Shown piece after piece: positions 21,880 through 34,650 of a stretch of DNA of 64,000 bases. Position numbers and translations under genes: made by a program. A model generated the notes under the pieces. It was not told the DNA's origin. It did not search any database and saw only the letters and a program-made list of their open reading frames with translations. The stretch spans positions 9,391,003-9,455,002 of the forward strand of contig JAJEKV010000006.1 in the NCBI GenBank assembly GCA_021234155.1, given 5' to 3'. Source of the DNA: Isoetes taiwanensis. Lineage: Eukaryota > Streptophyta > Lycopodiopsida > Isoetales > Isoetaceae. The stretch's first letter is position 1; each line of letters begins with the position of its first letter.

Positions 21880-23270
21880 TAATTGAGTTAGATGAAATCC
21901 TACAATTAATTCTTATTGTGTTTCTAATAGTAGTTGAATAGTTGTTGGAGGCACACAATTATTCAAAGATCTTTGAAGCAATGCCCAATAAATTCCCATT
22001 AATCCCACCCTTTGACTAAAGGAAATCTCAACACTCCCATTCATACTCACATGAGAATATTTCTTCAAAGCCTCACCATGCATCTAAAAGAAATATAAAT
22101 CAAATTATAGTCTTCAAATATATACACAATCTTCACGCATTTTATGTTCAATATCTTTAGTAGGAAATTCTACTTTGTAATTTACAAATTCCAAAGAATA
22201 AGGTATTCAATGTGGCAAAACTTTCCAGATTTGCAAAATGAGATTTATAAGTTGTCCTAAGTCAGAAGATATAAAAGGCGCTATGCCGTAGACTTCAAAC
22301 AATGTGTATCTTATCTTAAAGGAAGAGTAACCGCGGCGTCAAAAGAAAGCCTTGGAGTCATATGAAGAGACATGGAGTTCAGGTTGATGAATTCGTTAGA
22401 TGCATCGGGTCAAAAGAATTTAACATCTTAGATCAATGTTTTGTGCAAATATTCTTTACTTAGGATGATAAATACAGCAAGTGATAGGTCAACATCAGGT
22501 CAAGTGTCTCAGATCAAAATTTTGTTATCAACCATACTGTATTAAGGATGTAAATATATAAGGTAATAGATCGACATCAATCAAAACAATTTGGAAGGTC
22601 AAGGTAAAAAATTATCAGAAAATAGGGGAAAAAAAATTTAGCTTAGTGTTTATCAGAAACACCTACATCTTTTAGGGTACAGATTGATATTCAATACAAC
22701 AAAAAAAACTTAAATTTTCTGCTAGCTATTTCTTTATCTGTCTCAATTGATAAAGCTTGCGCAAAAAGCATGCCTCTTTTATTTTGGCAGTAACAAATAT
22801 TGAATTGGTCTCTTTTTGTTGGTCGTTAACGGTTCCCGTTATTAAGTAGTAAATTTGATATTTTTCTATTCAATTTCATATAATCCTTGCATTGTCTCCA
22901 TTTAAAATACCTCCATTTTCTATCAACTAGGTTGTATCCTAAGGAATAATAATAGACATCATTTACAACCCCTCTATATCTTGCCATGTCTTCATGGGTA
23001 ACCTTGCCCTTTGAATAGGCTCAAATCTAAAATATTATACAACAAATTGGCACACACTAATTATACCATAACCAAACTCTTTAGCTCATGTACATTGCAT
23101 GCCATTCTATGAACAAGATCGAACTCAAAACCTATTTCTATATGAACCCATGGCTTGATTAAACATCAAGTGCTAAGAAATTAGATCGTACGACATGAAA
23201 TAAATGCAAGACAACAAAGCACGTATGTACATTATAATCTGTCTCTATAAACTAGGTATTTATCTGTCAA
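21880..23270. other. AT-rich spacer
   Basis: No gene, RNA or element recognised. Confidence 0.35.
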
Positions 23271-23274
23271 GGTT

Positions 23275-23510
23275 AGAAGAAGAAGAAGAAGAAGAAGAAG
23301 AAGAAGAAGAAGATTTTAACGTCACGCCACAAGGCAGCGTCCTATCGGACATGTGACACTTTACAACACACCCAGATGGGTCCTGCCCCCACCACTTTAC
23401 ATTGCTGAAGTGGGTCCTTCCCCCACAAACTTTACATTGCATGGCCACTTTCACAACGAGGCGTTGAACCCGTGACCTTGGGTATGGCAGTTTAACGTCT
23501 TACCACTAGT
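23275..23510 (-). mobile_element. tRNA-derived SINE with (GAA)n tail
   Basis: On the minus strand an A-box-like GTGGTAAGACG (complement of 23496-23506) and a B-box GGGTTCAACGCC (complement of 23460-23471) lie 25 bp apart, as in tRNA-type internal Pol III promoters. The body with two AGGACCCA(C/T) blocks follows, then GTGGCGTGACGTTAAAA and a (TTC)n tail (GAA on plus, 23275-23312). This is the most complete copy of the family in the window. Confidence 0.75.
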
Positions 23511-23514
23511 ATCG

Positions 23515-25300
23515 TGCATCTATTATATAGGTGCCATCAAATTGAGAAAACAAAATAAAACTAATGAAACTGGAAGATCACTTGTCTATCCTGAAATCAA
23601 GCTAGAACAAGTGACTTCTCATGCTTCCATGCATTTATTATAGGCATTGGATGTGCATTTTTTTGTTTAAAAATATGTTGTGTAGTATGGTCTAATACAC
23701 CCATTAATTAGCCGTTTATATACATAGACGTGCATACAGGAATACAGAGTGGCCAAATATACCTAAGAAACAAATTAACGTCGCAATGCATTAACTTCAT
23801 GAGACCCAGCTCAAAATGCATGTAGCTCACAAGGGAGGAGTGTGATCATGTGGGACTTAGGCCATCGAATTCCTCTTATTGAGAGCTTTTCAATGAGCAG
23901 TACTCTGGCATTGTTTTATCGTGGTGGGACTCATGTCATCATATTTAATAGAATGTTGAAAGAGTATCAAAGAATCTTGAGGGAAGATCTAAGAATATTT
24001 ATCTTCAAGAAATCTATAAGAATCTGGCAGAATCTAAGAATTTTAACATAACCTTAGCGACTCATGAGGAATCTCACTAAATTTAACAAAATCTTTGATA
24101 ATCTTTATATAATATCTCTAACATATAATTATAATAGGGTAAATTCTAGAAAATTCTATAATTAAACATTAAAATATAAATATTTCAATGGTGCGTGTAA
24201 TAGAAGCTACTAGAACATTTTAAAGGAAGGAATCATTTCTAGAAACTGCTGTCTAAAAGGTACGGAGGACTTTTCAGAAGCTACTTTGAAACGTCTCGCG
24301 CCTTCTGGAATGATCTAGAGAGGTATGTGTCCTCTTATAAAAGGGAGGAGGCCGCCGCGATAAATTTCTTGTAACTATAGTGTACATGCTGGATATGCTG
24401 GATATATAAGATGTTGGATTCCAGCGTAATTTAGATGGCGAGGGCTTGATCGCCTCAACGATGAAGATGATGTCACGGCGCCTCTTCTAGAATATCTAGC
24501 ATTTTTTGTTCGTTCCATTGGCCTCTCTTTGATGGAGGAGTCTAATGGCCTAGGTTTTATCTAATGCACGCTCCGTCCTCCTCTTCTTTCCTGCTGTGCC
24601 CTAACCCTCTTGGTAATTGATTGGATCAGAGTTACCATGGATCATGTTCGATTCTGTAAGCACCATTAAATTTGTCCAACAGTAAACTTCCACGGAGTAG
24701 ATATTTATATGCGTTTTTTAGTTCAAGAATGAACTTGAACCAATTCAATTGACTGATCGATTCATTTGCAATAATTATGACTGACCTGCCCACCATTGAT
24801 TGCAAAAAGTTCAAGGAATATGATTTTTCCTTCCCACTTTGATCCAAAGGTCATTATTGGCTTGCACAAATCCACCTCATGTGTGGCATCACATGAGATG
24901 GCATGCATGTAACTAACGCAATTAAAGAAAAAAGTGCAACTTCCTACTATGGGGGAAACTTTTCCTTACTCTATCAAAGCTCGAGAATGATGCCTCAACA
25001 TTGAAAGTTCATTAAGGTAACTCAATTATATATCTTTAGATGAGAAGAGGAAGAGAAACTTACAGTCCTCAACATGCAAATTAGCATTCTTCTTCTAATT
25101 AGAAAGGCCAAAGAAACAACGTCCAAAATAGAAATGACTAAAATAAACTACAAATCCTTTTTAAGGTAGGTATTTCTTATCAGACTCTTGTATGAAAGTC
25201 CTTGTTTTTTGTTATCACTATTTGTGCAGGCTGATCACTAATTATAGTACTGGTGGTACTGATAACTCAGTACTATTCCACCTATATAAGCTGGCCTTGG
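23515..25300. other. Spacer with a possible solo-LTR-like segment
   Basis: Around 24226-24500 a stretch with TATAAAAG (24336-24343) and GC-richer downstream sequence resembles an LTR promoter and leader. Part of it (CATTTCTAGAAACTG) recurs at about 31258. No TG..CA ends or target duplication could be fixed, so no LTR is claimed. Confidence 0.25.
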
Positions 25301-25383
25301 CCTTACATGCCAAATATCTGACCTCGGACTTACAACCTTGGTCACACATTTTTGGTTATTAGCCTTGGCTAGACCGATAACCT
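25301..25383. repeat. Half copy of the 30.4-kb foldback element
   Basis: CCTTACATGCCAAATATCTG, then ACATTTTTGGTTATTAGCCT and GACCGATAACC match the right arm of the foldback at 30493-30573 with substitutions. The opposite arm is not present. Confidence 0.6.
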
Positions 25384-27080
25384 TACCTTATAAACTATAA
25401 ATTGGCATAAGAATAGATCCATTCTGTCATTGGCTAACTTTACGTAATTATTGCCCATGGGCAAGCCATTCTTCATACACCTCTTCCTGAACTGCTATTC
25501 ATTCAAGTGCCTTTGCCTGGTTCTTTTCTCTAGCAAATACATGCAAAGGATTGAGCCACTATTCAACAATCTTGTCTTCAATTTGTCTTTTTTCTATGCG
25601 TGGTTTCTTTTAAATGTGTAGAACTGTTACAACATCCTTATTGCCAGATCTGCTTCAATGTGATCCTGTGTCAGTGCAATAAAAGGATAAATACATGAGT
25701 ACTAATTCATGGCAAACGTCCAATATAATCTACCAGCGATAAAAACAATATAAATGCTTTAATTACCATTTGTTGCCCCTAGATCTTATTCACTCCTTGG
25801 TACAGTGGATTCGTTTGAAAAAAATGCAACAAGAAAAAATCTGAATAGATTGCGAAACATGTCCTTTCTGAAGGCTTGGCAAAAGTAGAAACGAGGAGAA
25901 GCTGCACTCATGGCCCCTGTTATGGTGAAGACATGTTTATATTTAAGCGCTATCACAAAGGCTCATTTCAGTACTAGAACATTGTCCACAATGGATGTTG
26001 CTTCCTCCCATGCATAAGACTCCTGCCTGACTATGTGCCTTGATGTTGGATGTGCCATTATCGCATTATAAATCTCTAGGGGCAAAAAGAAGGCAAGTGA
26101 TCATAGCTCACATCATCATAGCTCACATGAGACAGATGGGCAATGCTTCCAGTTTTTGTCATGTCTCATCCTTAAGCTTGACTATCCATCGAATTCATCC
26201 TACAAAGGAGTTTGATGCAGAGGACGTGTACTAAAATTGTTGCGGAGATCTATGTCCAAACAATCTAGACCTTTGGCCACAAGCTATGGGACTTAAAAGA
26301 TCACAAATGGTCAAGATTTCAAAAATATTGATTAGCCATCTCCATGGATTAAGTTAAAGGGCCCCTTCACGGGTGCGAATGTAAAAGAGTAGACGACTGC
26401 CTTGACAATATGGGCTAGTTGCAGTAAAACCTCCTCTAATTTAAGAAGTGCAAAGTGCTAATGTCATCTGGTCTTTCCATCAAAATAAAAAATCTCTTGG
26501 AAGTGGCTTCATGTTCCACTTCGTAAGATGCAATTTTTGCTCACCTCTATGGTCAGTTACAGGCCAAAACATACCTCAGCGACAACACACATAATTGTGC
26601 ACGTGATGCCCTTTTTTGTCATCTGCTATTTGCCTCCCCAAGCTTGGCCCATTAAATCAGTTTGCATCCACTAGAACCATCTGACAAGCAGTTTATTGAG
26701 AAATGTATGGAATAATTGTCTTCCATTGTAATGCTGCTGAAAGAAAAAACGCCCTTGTTTAAATCTTGAAAAGCTTTGAAACAAAATCTTTCAAATTTGA
26801 CATACATCTCTCCAGGAAACAATCTATTCACCTTCAAAATGTAAGAATTGTCCAGGAATTCCATATCCACTTAGCTTCACTAGAGTACTGCTAGAAAAAG
26901 ATTAGACAAGCTAAGTCACTAAAAACTGGACGTCAAAGTGACATAACAAAGAAGTTAATTACCTTTGGATTGGTGAGACATTGTCTAGAAAAGATGCTGA
27001 AGTTTTCAATTAGCAAGAAGCTCAAGTTTGTTGCCATCATTTCATGGTGAAAGCTGCAACCATTGCATTTGTAGAACACA
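25384..27080. other. Region downstream of the PPR gene
   Basis: No gene recognised. The 3' UTR of the PPR gene should start here. A minus-strand ORF at 26652-26870 has no motif and its first codon follows a possible acceptor, but it does not resemble a PPR C-terminal domain. Confidence 0.35.
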
Positions 27081-27082
27081 AC

Positions 27083-30060
27083 TTAAATTACCTTCGTCAT
27101 AGCATATTCTGCCAGTTCGGGCTCACCATGGATGTTACACGCTCCAAGAAAAGCCAGCCAAATTACTGCATCTGGGTTAAATGGCATTGCAGCAATAATG
27201 TCCTTTGCCTCATCCAACCATCCTGTACGGCCAAGCAAATCAATGATGCACGCATAATGATCACAAGTGGGCTCAGTCCCTGGAACTAGAGACATGGATT
27301 CAAAAAAATGATGGCCTTCATCCAATAAACCAGCATGGCTACACGCTGTAAGAACTGACAATAAGGTAACCTTGTTCGGATTCCAGCCCTGGTCTAACAT
27401 TTTTGCAAATAGCCTGATACCCTCTTCAGCATAACCATGTTCAGCATATCCAGTAATCATCACAGTCCACATAACTACATCAGGATCTGGAATTTTGTTA
27501 AAGACTTGCCGCGCATCCTGAATGCTTCCACATTTTGCATACATGCGAACAAGTGTACTGCAGATAAAAACATCCAGATCCATTTCACCATTAAGGACAT
27601 GAGTATGGATGCGCTTACCACAACCAAGAGCACCGATATTAGCACATGCACACAAAATGTCGATATAAGTGAGCTTATTTAGATTAAGACCATCTTGTTC
27701 TAATCTTTCAAATAGCTTAATGACCAAGTCATTGTCACCACTCTTCATATACATTGAGACTAACACTGACCATGAAAACATATTATATACAGCCATACTT
27801 TCAAACACCCGACTAGCATTTTCGAAGGCTCCAATCTTAGCGTACATGTCCACAACCAGGTTTTCCACGAAAACATCTACCAGCCCTGACTTAATGAAGT
27901 TGGAGTGAATGTGTTTACCTGATGCAAGATCGCCTGCCCTAGCACATGCACTTAAAACAATAATATACGTCAGGTTATTGGGATATAAATCCTGTTCCTG
28001 CATGTGCTTAAATAATTTCACCGCCTCATTGCCATTTGAACTTTGACCATATGCAGAAATCAATGCTGTCCAAAGCACCGTGTCTTGTGTAGAAATTCCT
28101 TCAAATACCTTGCATGCATCATCGACACTTCCACATTCAGAATACATATCAATTAAAGCACTTCCAACATGGTGATTCACTTCTACTTGACCTTTTAAAA
28201 GGCTGGCATGAAAACACCTCCCATATATTATGTTTTCCAAAGAAACAAATGCAGAAAATATATCAACATATGCCACGTTATCAGGTCTCACCCCATAGTG
28301 TTGCATTTCTTTGAAGAGCATGTAAGCGATTCTTCCATGCCCATTCTCAGCATACCCTGCAATTATTGTAGTCCATGAAATCACATCTCGTAGTGGTATA
28401 GTCTCCAACAACGCGTGTGCGTATGTAATATTTCCGCATCTAGAATACATGTTTACAAGAGCATTTGTGACAAGAACATCATGCAGAAATTGGGCTTTGA
28501 TTACAGTGCCATGGATATGCTTTCCCCAAGCCAGAGAGCATGCATTGCCACAGGCCGTAATAGCAGTGACGTATGTGCATAAGTCTGGATCTATACAATG
28601 TCTACGCATTTGGGAAAATATGCCAATAGCTTCATAATCATACCCATTAGCAAGGTGTCCTGAAATTAGACTATTCCATGAGCCAACATGTTGCACTGAT
28701 TGGACAGCAAATATATGGTGTGCATTCCACAGGCTTCCCCAATTGGAATACATACCAATAAGAGCATTACTCACATAGAAATCTGACTGCAATCCAGATT
28801 TCACAATACATGCATGGGCCCACTTGCCCCATTCTACACTGGGGCAGCCCCCTGCTATACTTACATATGTAACTTTGTTTGGAATTGAGCCATACTGAAG
28901 CATTTGTTCAAATAATTCGATAGCTCTCTTCTTATCCCCGTGCTCTACATGTCCTGAAATCATTGCAGTCCATGACACAATATCTCGTTTAACCATTCTG
29001 TCAAAAATTTGGCAAGCCGCCATAACAAACCCACATTTCAAATACATGGCAATAAGGGCATTTAATATGAATATATCTAAATTGAACCCAGATAAAAGAA
29101 GATCAGCATGAAGATGCTTTCCGAGATTTATTAGTCCCTTAATAGAGCATACACTCAAAACGTTGGTGTATGTAACTTCGTTTGCCATCTTATCATGTTG
29201 CACTTTCCTAAATAATTGAAAAACTTCATTTTCATCCCCATACTCAGAATATCCAGTAATTAGAGTATTCCAGGAGACTATGTCACGTATAGATGATCTG
29301 TCAAACACTTGTACGGCCATCTCGAGACACTTGCATTTCACATACATCTGAACAAGTGCATTTCCAACAAAAACATTTGATTTTATTTGTGCCTTCAACA
29401 GATGGACATGAACATATTTGCCCTGACCTAGAGACCCCGCAGTTGAACATGAACATAAAATGCTGACATAAGTGACTTCATTTGGCACGGAATTCTGCTG
29501 TAGCATTTCACCAAAGAGCTTGAATGCTTGATTCAAATATCCATGGTTCACGTAACCACCAATGATCATTGTCCAAGTAAACACATCTATTTCAGCCATA
29601 TTGTCAAATAGTTGACTTGCATCCACTATACTTCCACACTTCACATACATATTCAGGAGGCAATTTGCCAAGAAGGTGCTTGGGATAAGGGATGATTTGA
29701 TAATGTGAGCATGCACTTGACGCCCCTCTATCAGAGCCTTTTTTTTTGTACATACTTGCAACGCAGAGATGTAAGTTTCTGTCAAATTTCGTATCTCAGA
29801 TAATGCAACTCGATCACACAAATAACGTTCATGCAAGGTCCTAACTCTAACGGAATCCTCCCTTCCATCCTTTGTTGACCATGTGAACCTGCTCACATTT
29901 TCATTCAATTGCACAAAAGTTTATCTAGAATTCAACCAAATAACATTAAATTCAAACATTGAGGACGTAAAGAATACCAGTTTGTGCTTCGGACTGGAGA
30001 TAGACAACTATGAAGCTGAAGCCCAAACGCAGCCTCCGCTGTTATGGACATGGATTCCAT
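27083..30060 (-). CDS. PLS-class pentatricopeptide repeat protein
   Basis: Exon 1 30060-29978 and exon 2 29888-27083 join in frame (TG|G) across an 89-bp GT-AG intron. ATG 30060 follows an in-frame TGA; exon 2 alone has no ATG until about residue 89, which fixes this start. The product is about 962 residues with around eight P-L-S repeat sets, each with an NALVxMYxKCG-type helix (for example LLNMYVKCGSIVDASQLFD; LVRMYAKCGSIQDARQVFN). It ends at AEYAMTKVI just inside the E motif, with no E+ or DYW domain. Such proteins bind organellar RNA and guide C-to-U editing or processing. Organelle targeting is inferred from the family and not clear from the N-terminus. Last codons KVI-stop may be a premature stop or an unrecognised donor (AAG|GTAATT). 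Confidence 0.88.
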
Positions 30061-30380
30061 CCTGGTTAAGATTCATTTCTTATTTCTGGTTGGAAATTTT
30101 TTAATGCTTGGCAAAGGGGCAAATCCATTCTATTAACTTGGAGACCCTCGATTTGTCATTAGAAAAGATGAAATAAATATTATGAATTTGTCATGAGATA
30201 GGTGCCCAATCTCCGGTAAACAGAAGAACAACTTTAGCAAGCTCTTTATTGTGGTTATGATATCAACATGAACCCCATGATGATTTGCCTGTTAACAACG
30301 TCGAGAGGTTTGCTCGTTAACAACGTCCAGAGGTTTGATGAGAGAATAAGTTGTCTTATGAAACAAGCACGGTAAGGTAA
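30061..30380. other. Region upstream of the PPR gene
   Basis: No gene. Should hold the PPR promoter; no confident TATA box assigned. Confidence 0.35.
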
Positions 30381-30573
30381 GGTTATCGGTCCTGGCCGAG
30401 GCTGATAACCAAAAATGCGTGACGAGGCTGTCCGAGGCCAGATATTTGCACGTAAGACTGAGGCCCGCTAGGGCTGAAGGCCGGGTCGAGGCCTTACGTG
30501 CAAATATCTGGCCGAGGACGTACAACCGAGGCCATGCATTTTTGGTTATCAACCGAGGCAAAGACCGATAACC
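30381..30573. repeat. Foldback (long hairpin) element
   Basis: Arms 30381-30456 and 30493-30573 are inverted copies, starting GGTTATCGGTC, containing GATAACCAAAAATGC and ending CCAGATATTTGCACGTAAG. The loop is about 36 bp and itself GC-rich. The outside bases 30371-30380 and 30574-30592 also partly pair. It is a MITE-like foldback and would give a long RNA hairpin if transcribed. Confidence 0.8.
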
Positions 30574-30599
30574 ACCTTATCGGGCTGATAACTAGTTAT

Positions 30600-31075
30600 C
30601 ACTCCTAGTAGTGATAACTTAATTATCGGACTCTCCCTTAGAGTTCCATAAGGATAAAACACAAGCTTTTCTTTGTGATGATCTTGGTGATATGTGATGA
30701 TTTTGAATCTAAGGTCACAAATATGCACTAATTGTGAACCAAATTTCACACCATCCCTAATATATAATTGTAATAGGGTCAACAAGGGGGCAGCTTAAAT
30801 GCCATTTATGAAAATTTATAGTGTATTTGGAAAAGACGGAGACCGGTAGTCTTCAAAGATCTAGATGTGGTAGATGACCATGTTCTCCAATATGCTCAAG
30901 GTAGCATTGCTAAGTCTTATTATTGTCCTTCACTTGCCCCTCGTAAGAGGCGCTTGATCTTTGAGGAGTATTTGGATATGCATTCTTAGGCATAGACAGG
31001 TTATTTCACTCAGTGGATCCATGCGTATCCTCTGAGATTTTATTCCTTTTAAATTGTACTTGGCTTCTGATTAAA
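30600..31075. other. Spacer
   Basis: No recognised coding domain. TATATAATTGTAATAGGGT at 30758 recurs (TATAATTATAATAGGGT) near 24124, so both areas may hold relics of one repeat. Confidence 0.3.
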
Positions 31076-31080
31076 TAAAG

Positions 31081-31200
31081 ACTGACAATGTTGCTGCTGC
31101 TTATAAGGGTATGTATTGGGCCAGATTTAAAGGTCAACGTATAGTCTATCTTAAATTAGATTTTGCCAAGGCATATGACAGTGTGGATTGAGAATTTCTA
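31081..31200 (+). pseudogene. L1-type LINE reverse transcriptase fragment
   Basis: Plus strand reads QRIVYLKLDFAKAYDSVDW then a stop and FLE. The block LKLDFxKAYDxVxWxFL carries the first catalytic Asp of plant L1 reverse transcriptases. Only about 40 codons remain. Confidence 0.75.
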
Positions 31201-31954
31201 GAAAAAAAGCCTCTTGACATTGGGCTTTGGTCAGCAGTTCACCAGAAGGCAACAGTCATTTCTAGAAACTGTTGTTGCAGGTTATGAAAGGTCGTACTTC
31301 TTCTAGAAGCGTAGATTGCAGGTTTTGGAAGGATCTAGTGTTCTGTTTGACTTCGTCCAAAGAGGGGTTGGACGTGTTACTTGAATCAAAGTTGCAGTTG
31401 AAGGCATCGATGATGTATGGAAAGGTCTCAGACGAGTTAGTAGCAGGCCGGGATTAGTACCAGATCACAATTTGAAGTTTGCAGATAACAGGAGCCAAGG
31501 CGAAGGTTATAGCTGCATATGTAGAAGTGTTCAAGTACAGTATGAGGATGATAAGCCACCTCCTACACCAAAGGTGTCAAAAAAGTGTTAGAATATTGAG
31601 TATTAGACTTATAAAATATGATAAACATGTATTAGATTGCATGCATGTACATGCACATGCGCATGCACGCATGTGATTGCATGCACAACTTTTGTATAGT
31701 ATGCATATGCATTGAGATTTATTTATTGTATATATATGGGATGTGAATAAAGGAGAAAGTGTCTTGGTTTGGTGAAGGATCTTGTTTATTGTTCTCCTCT
31801 ACCTATTCTCTACAAAAAAGTGCAGGCTTTAGGCATGCATGTCAAGCATGATATGATACAAATCTCGCGGCCATTATGGGAGAAGCATCTCACCTTATGC
31901 TGGAGAAATGTTGCATTTATGTAGTATAATCGAAACATAAAGGGGGTATAAGTT

Positions 31955-33590
31955 GTGGGACAGATTGAGACAGCTGGGGACCCCCGTCGACTTGCAGAAT
32001 GCTATATACAGACTATACGAGGCTTGCTCCGGTCGTCTCACACTATCGGAGGAGCCCGTTGTTAGTAGCATTGGGGTGCGCCAGGGCTGCCCTCTATCCC
32101 CGACGCTTCGGCTTGTACATTGACCAGCTAGAAGAATGGCTAATGAGCACCTGGGGAGGCTCAGTTGATGCACCACATAATCCGGCAACTCATATATGCC
32201 GATGATGTTGACCCCTGCCGCATATACCCCGAGGACATGCAACGCCACCTCCGGATGCTTTGGACACTTTCTCGCCAATTCACCGGCATGAGAGTTAACT
32301 TGGCCAAGACGAGGGTGCTTTGGTCCCATCATCCCGCACCCACGCCTTCCCTCGCTCACTTACCGTAGGCGTAGTGGAGGTGGCTCGATCTTATAAGTAT
32401 TTGGGCATTGAGTTTTCTACTACCACACACCGGGATGCATCCATCGTTACGGGTCACCGCAGGCTGGAAAGCCTTGTATGCAATGCAAAACAACAAATAC
32501 AAGGCGTAGCCAGATGCATGGGGTCACCAGCACACTTGTTCGTGGCCTTGGTTGAACCGGGTCCTCCTCTATGGGGCGGTGTGGGGGCCGCTGATATCCC
32601 TCACCACTTGGAACGATCTAGAGCAGTACGTAAGGCCTTCTTGGCCCGGGCCTTTCGGAGTGAAATCCACGGTCCCATATCGGATCTTGCTCCAGAGACA
32701 GGCTTCCTTCCATTACTGAGGGCCGCTACTGAACGTCACATTATTTACTTCCGTAAGGTGGTGGCTATGGATGAAGCCCGGCCCAACCTTGCTTTGGGGC
32801 AAAGGGCGATGGGCCCGCAATGACTCAAAGCCCTTTGGAAAGACAAGCAAGCCCGTTGGTTCTCGCGATGGAATGTGCGGGCACACGTATGTGGACCAAA
32901 GCATACATCGAAGGAACGCTACGCCTTTGAAGCAAAGATTTGGATGCTTGCTTCATGGCCAAGCTTTGGGATGCAGGCCCCCTACATGTCAAGGTGGCAA
33001 ATTATCGACAGCGAAAGTTAATCCCATGCTCACGAGGGGCCTCACACCACTACCGCGCACCCATCTACCCATGAAAAAGCGCATGATTGCTTCCATTCGC
33101 GACGGGTGCACACCACCTCTCCGCGATTGAGACAGGGGAGATGGATTCGAGCCGCAGCGTGAGGACGAGTCCGCCGGTCTTTGTCAACAGGCGCCATTGA
33201 TGATGAAAGTCTCGCCCTCCAGGCTGTCCGGCCGCATTCGAGCATATCCTGGCTCGGTATGCTCTTAGTTGTGCCCCATCAGGCCCGCATGAGCTCACCG
33301 AGCACGACCTCCAGAGGCTTGTTGGGATCAGACCTCCCGGAGGTAATGGATCTGGGACTTTCGCTTATGCCCCCCGTCCGACATTAACCTCACTGCACTT
33401 GTGATTATGTCTATAATCGTGGCAAAGATGTTAGCATCCTTATTGCTACTAAGGTTTTCCCAAAACCCTTGGGCTGGGGGGTTTTAATCCCGTAGTAATA
33501 CGCTTTCTTTGCTCTCTCTTTGTATTTGGGTCCCATAGGCCAGTTGGTCTCCGTGGACGATAAAATCATATTCTATTCTATTCTTAAAAC
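31955..33590 (+). mobile_element. Non-LTR retrotransposon (LINE) 3' part
   Basis: RT core motifs are split over frames: GVRQGCPLSP (about 32070), then after a one-base loss LYIDQLEEWL, and LIYADDVD (about 32190) with the YADD catalytic box. RT thumb and C-terminal domain follow (YKYLGIEFST; RHIIYFRKVVAM). The 3' end is CTCCGTGGACGATAAAA (33549-33565) with an (ATTCT)n tail. The family also occurs at 47.1 and 56.2-58.9 kb. It is unlike the L1 pieces, and the clade is not assigned. 5'-truncated and frameshifted. Confidence 0.85.
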
Positions 33591-34440
33591 CATTAATTAT
33601 TGATGTGCGACTTGCAGAGCAATAGAAGAGATGGCAACAAGTGGAAGGGAATGCTTAGAGCATGAGTAGGAGTCTATAAGCCTTTGTCTTGATTTTGAGA
33701 CTCTTAATTATGTTAACATAATGTAAGAACTTGAGGTTATATTATTTTGTGTAACTACGTGAATATAGCCTTTCCAATTATAGACCCAATTAATATATCG
33801 AAAGTTTATCGCTATAATGGATTCTAATGTTAATTTCAAATATTGTTGCATAAAGTTTGTTTTATCTTAATGCAATACTAAGGACAATATTATGCTAAGG
33901 TGGAGAGAATGTGACGTTCCCCTAGAATATACGATATAAATATGTATATCCATGGCCACATCACCTTACAAGTCATGATAGTAGACTTGTACTTATTGAT
34001 ATAGGCTACATCTAGCATCAACAAATATTTTAGTAGCCCCGGCAGGCCATTTGGCCTTGAGTCACCTATTCTGGCAAAATCCCCTGGCCGGCCTAACTAG
34101 GATGAGTTAACTATATAGTAGGTGCAGATTTGCCCTTTCATAACAATACATTGACAGGTAAATGATTGAAATGGCCAATTTATTATTTTATAATTTGGGA
34201 CATACTAATATATTGGCCATTTGAGTTCCAGAGATGAAGGATATTGGCCAAAAAGTGATCATTTTTAGCATAGGAACAATGACTTTGCCATATCCTTGAG
34301 AACTTTTATTAGAGTCTATATTTACTTACAAGGAGTATCACGCAGATTTTTTTACGATAATGATGCATGCATCTCCTCTCATGAGCAAATCTCTCTTTTC
34401 TTTCAATCTAAATATAGAGAGATCTTCATTCAACCTAAAT
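33591..34440. other. AT-rich spacer
   Basis: Nothing recognised. Confidence 0.35.
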
Positions 34441-34443
34441 CTT

Positions 34444-34645
34444 CTATCTGTTCTTTAGAATGCTGAAAAATTCATTACCTTGATCAACAATATCCCAACT
34501 CTTGTTAATCTATTTCTACATAGGAGAAAGTCCTTGTTGTCATAAAAAGCTTCTCTAAAGGTAAATATCCTGGTATAGATTGTCTTCCTTTTGAATTCTA
34601 TCTTCATTTTTGGGAGGTCTTAAAGAAGGACTTTTTAATGGTTAT
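34444..34645 (+). pseudogene. L1-type LINE fragment (RT N-terminus)
   Basis: The plus strand reads SLKGKYPGIDCLPFEFYLHF then WEVLKKDF. This matches the (S)PGxDGLPxEFYKxFW block at the start of plant L1 RT. About 65 codons with one stop. Confidence 0.7.
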
Positions 34646-34650
34646 CAAAG

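Noticed and set aside
23460-23510. Functional tRNA gene
   Set aside because: A- and B-box-like motifs are present but no cloverleaf with acceptor stem closes; it fits a SINE head instead.
24226-24500. Possible solo LTR with TATAAAAG
   Set aside because: No TG..CA ends, no target duplication and no tRNA primer site found; left as a note only.
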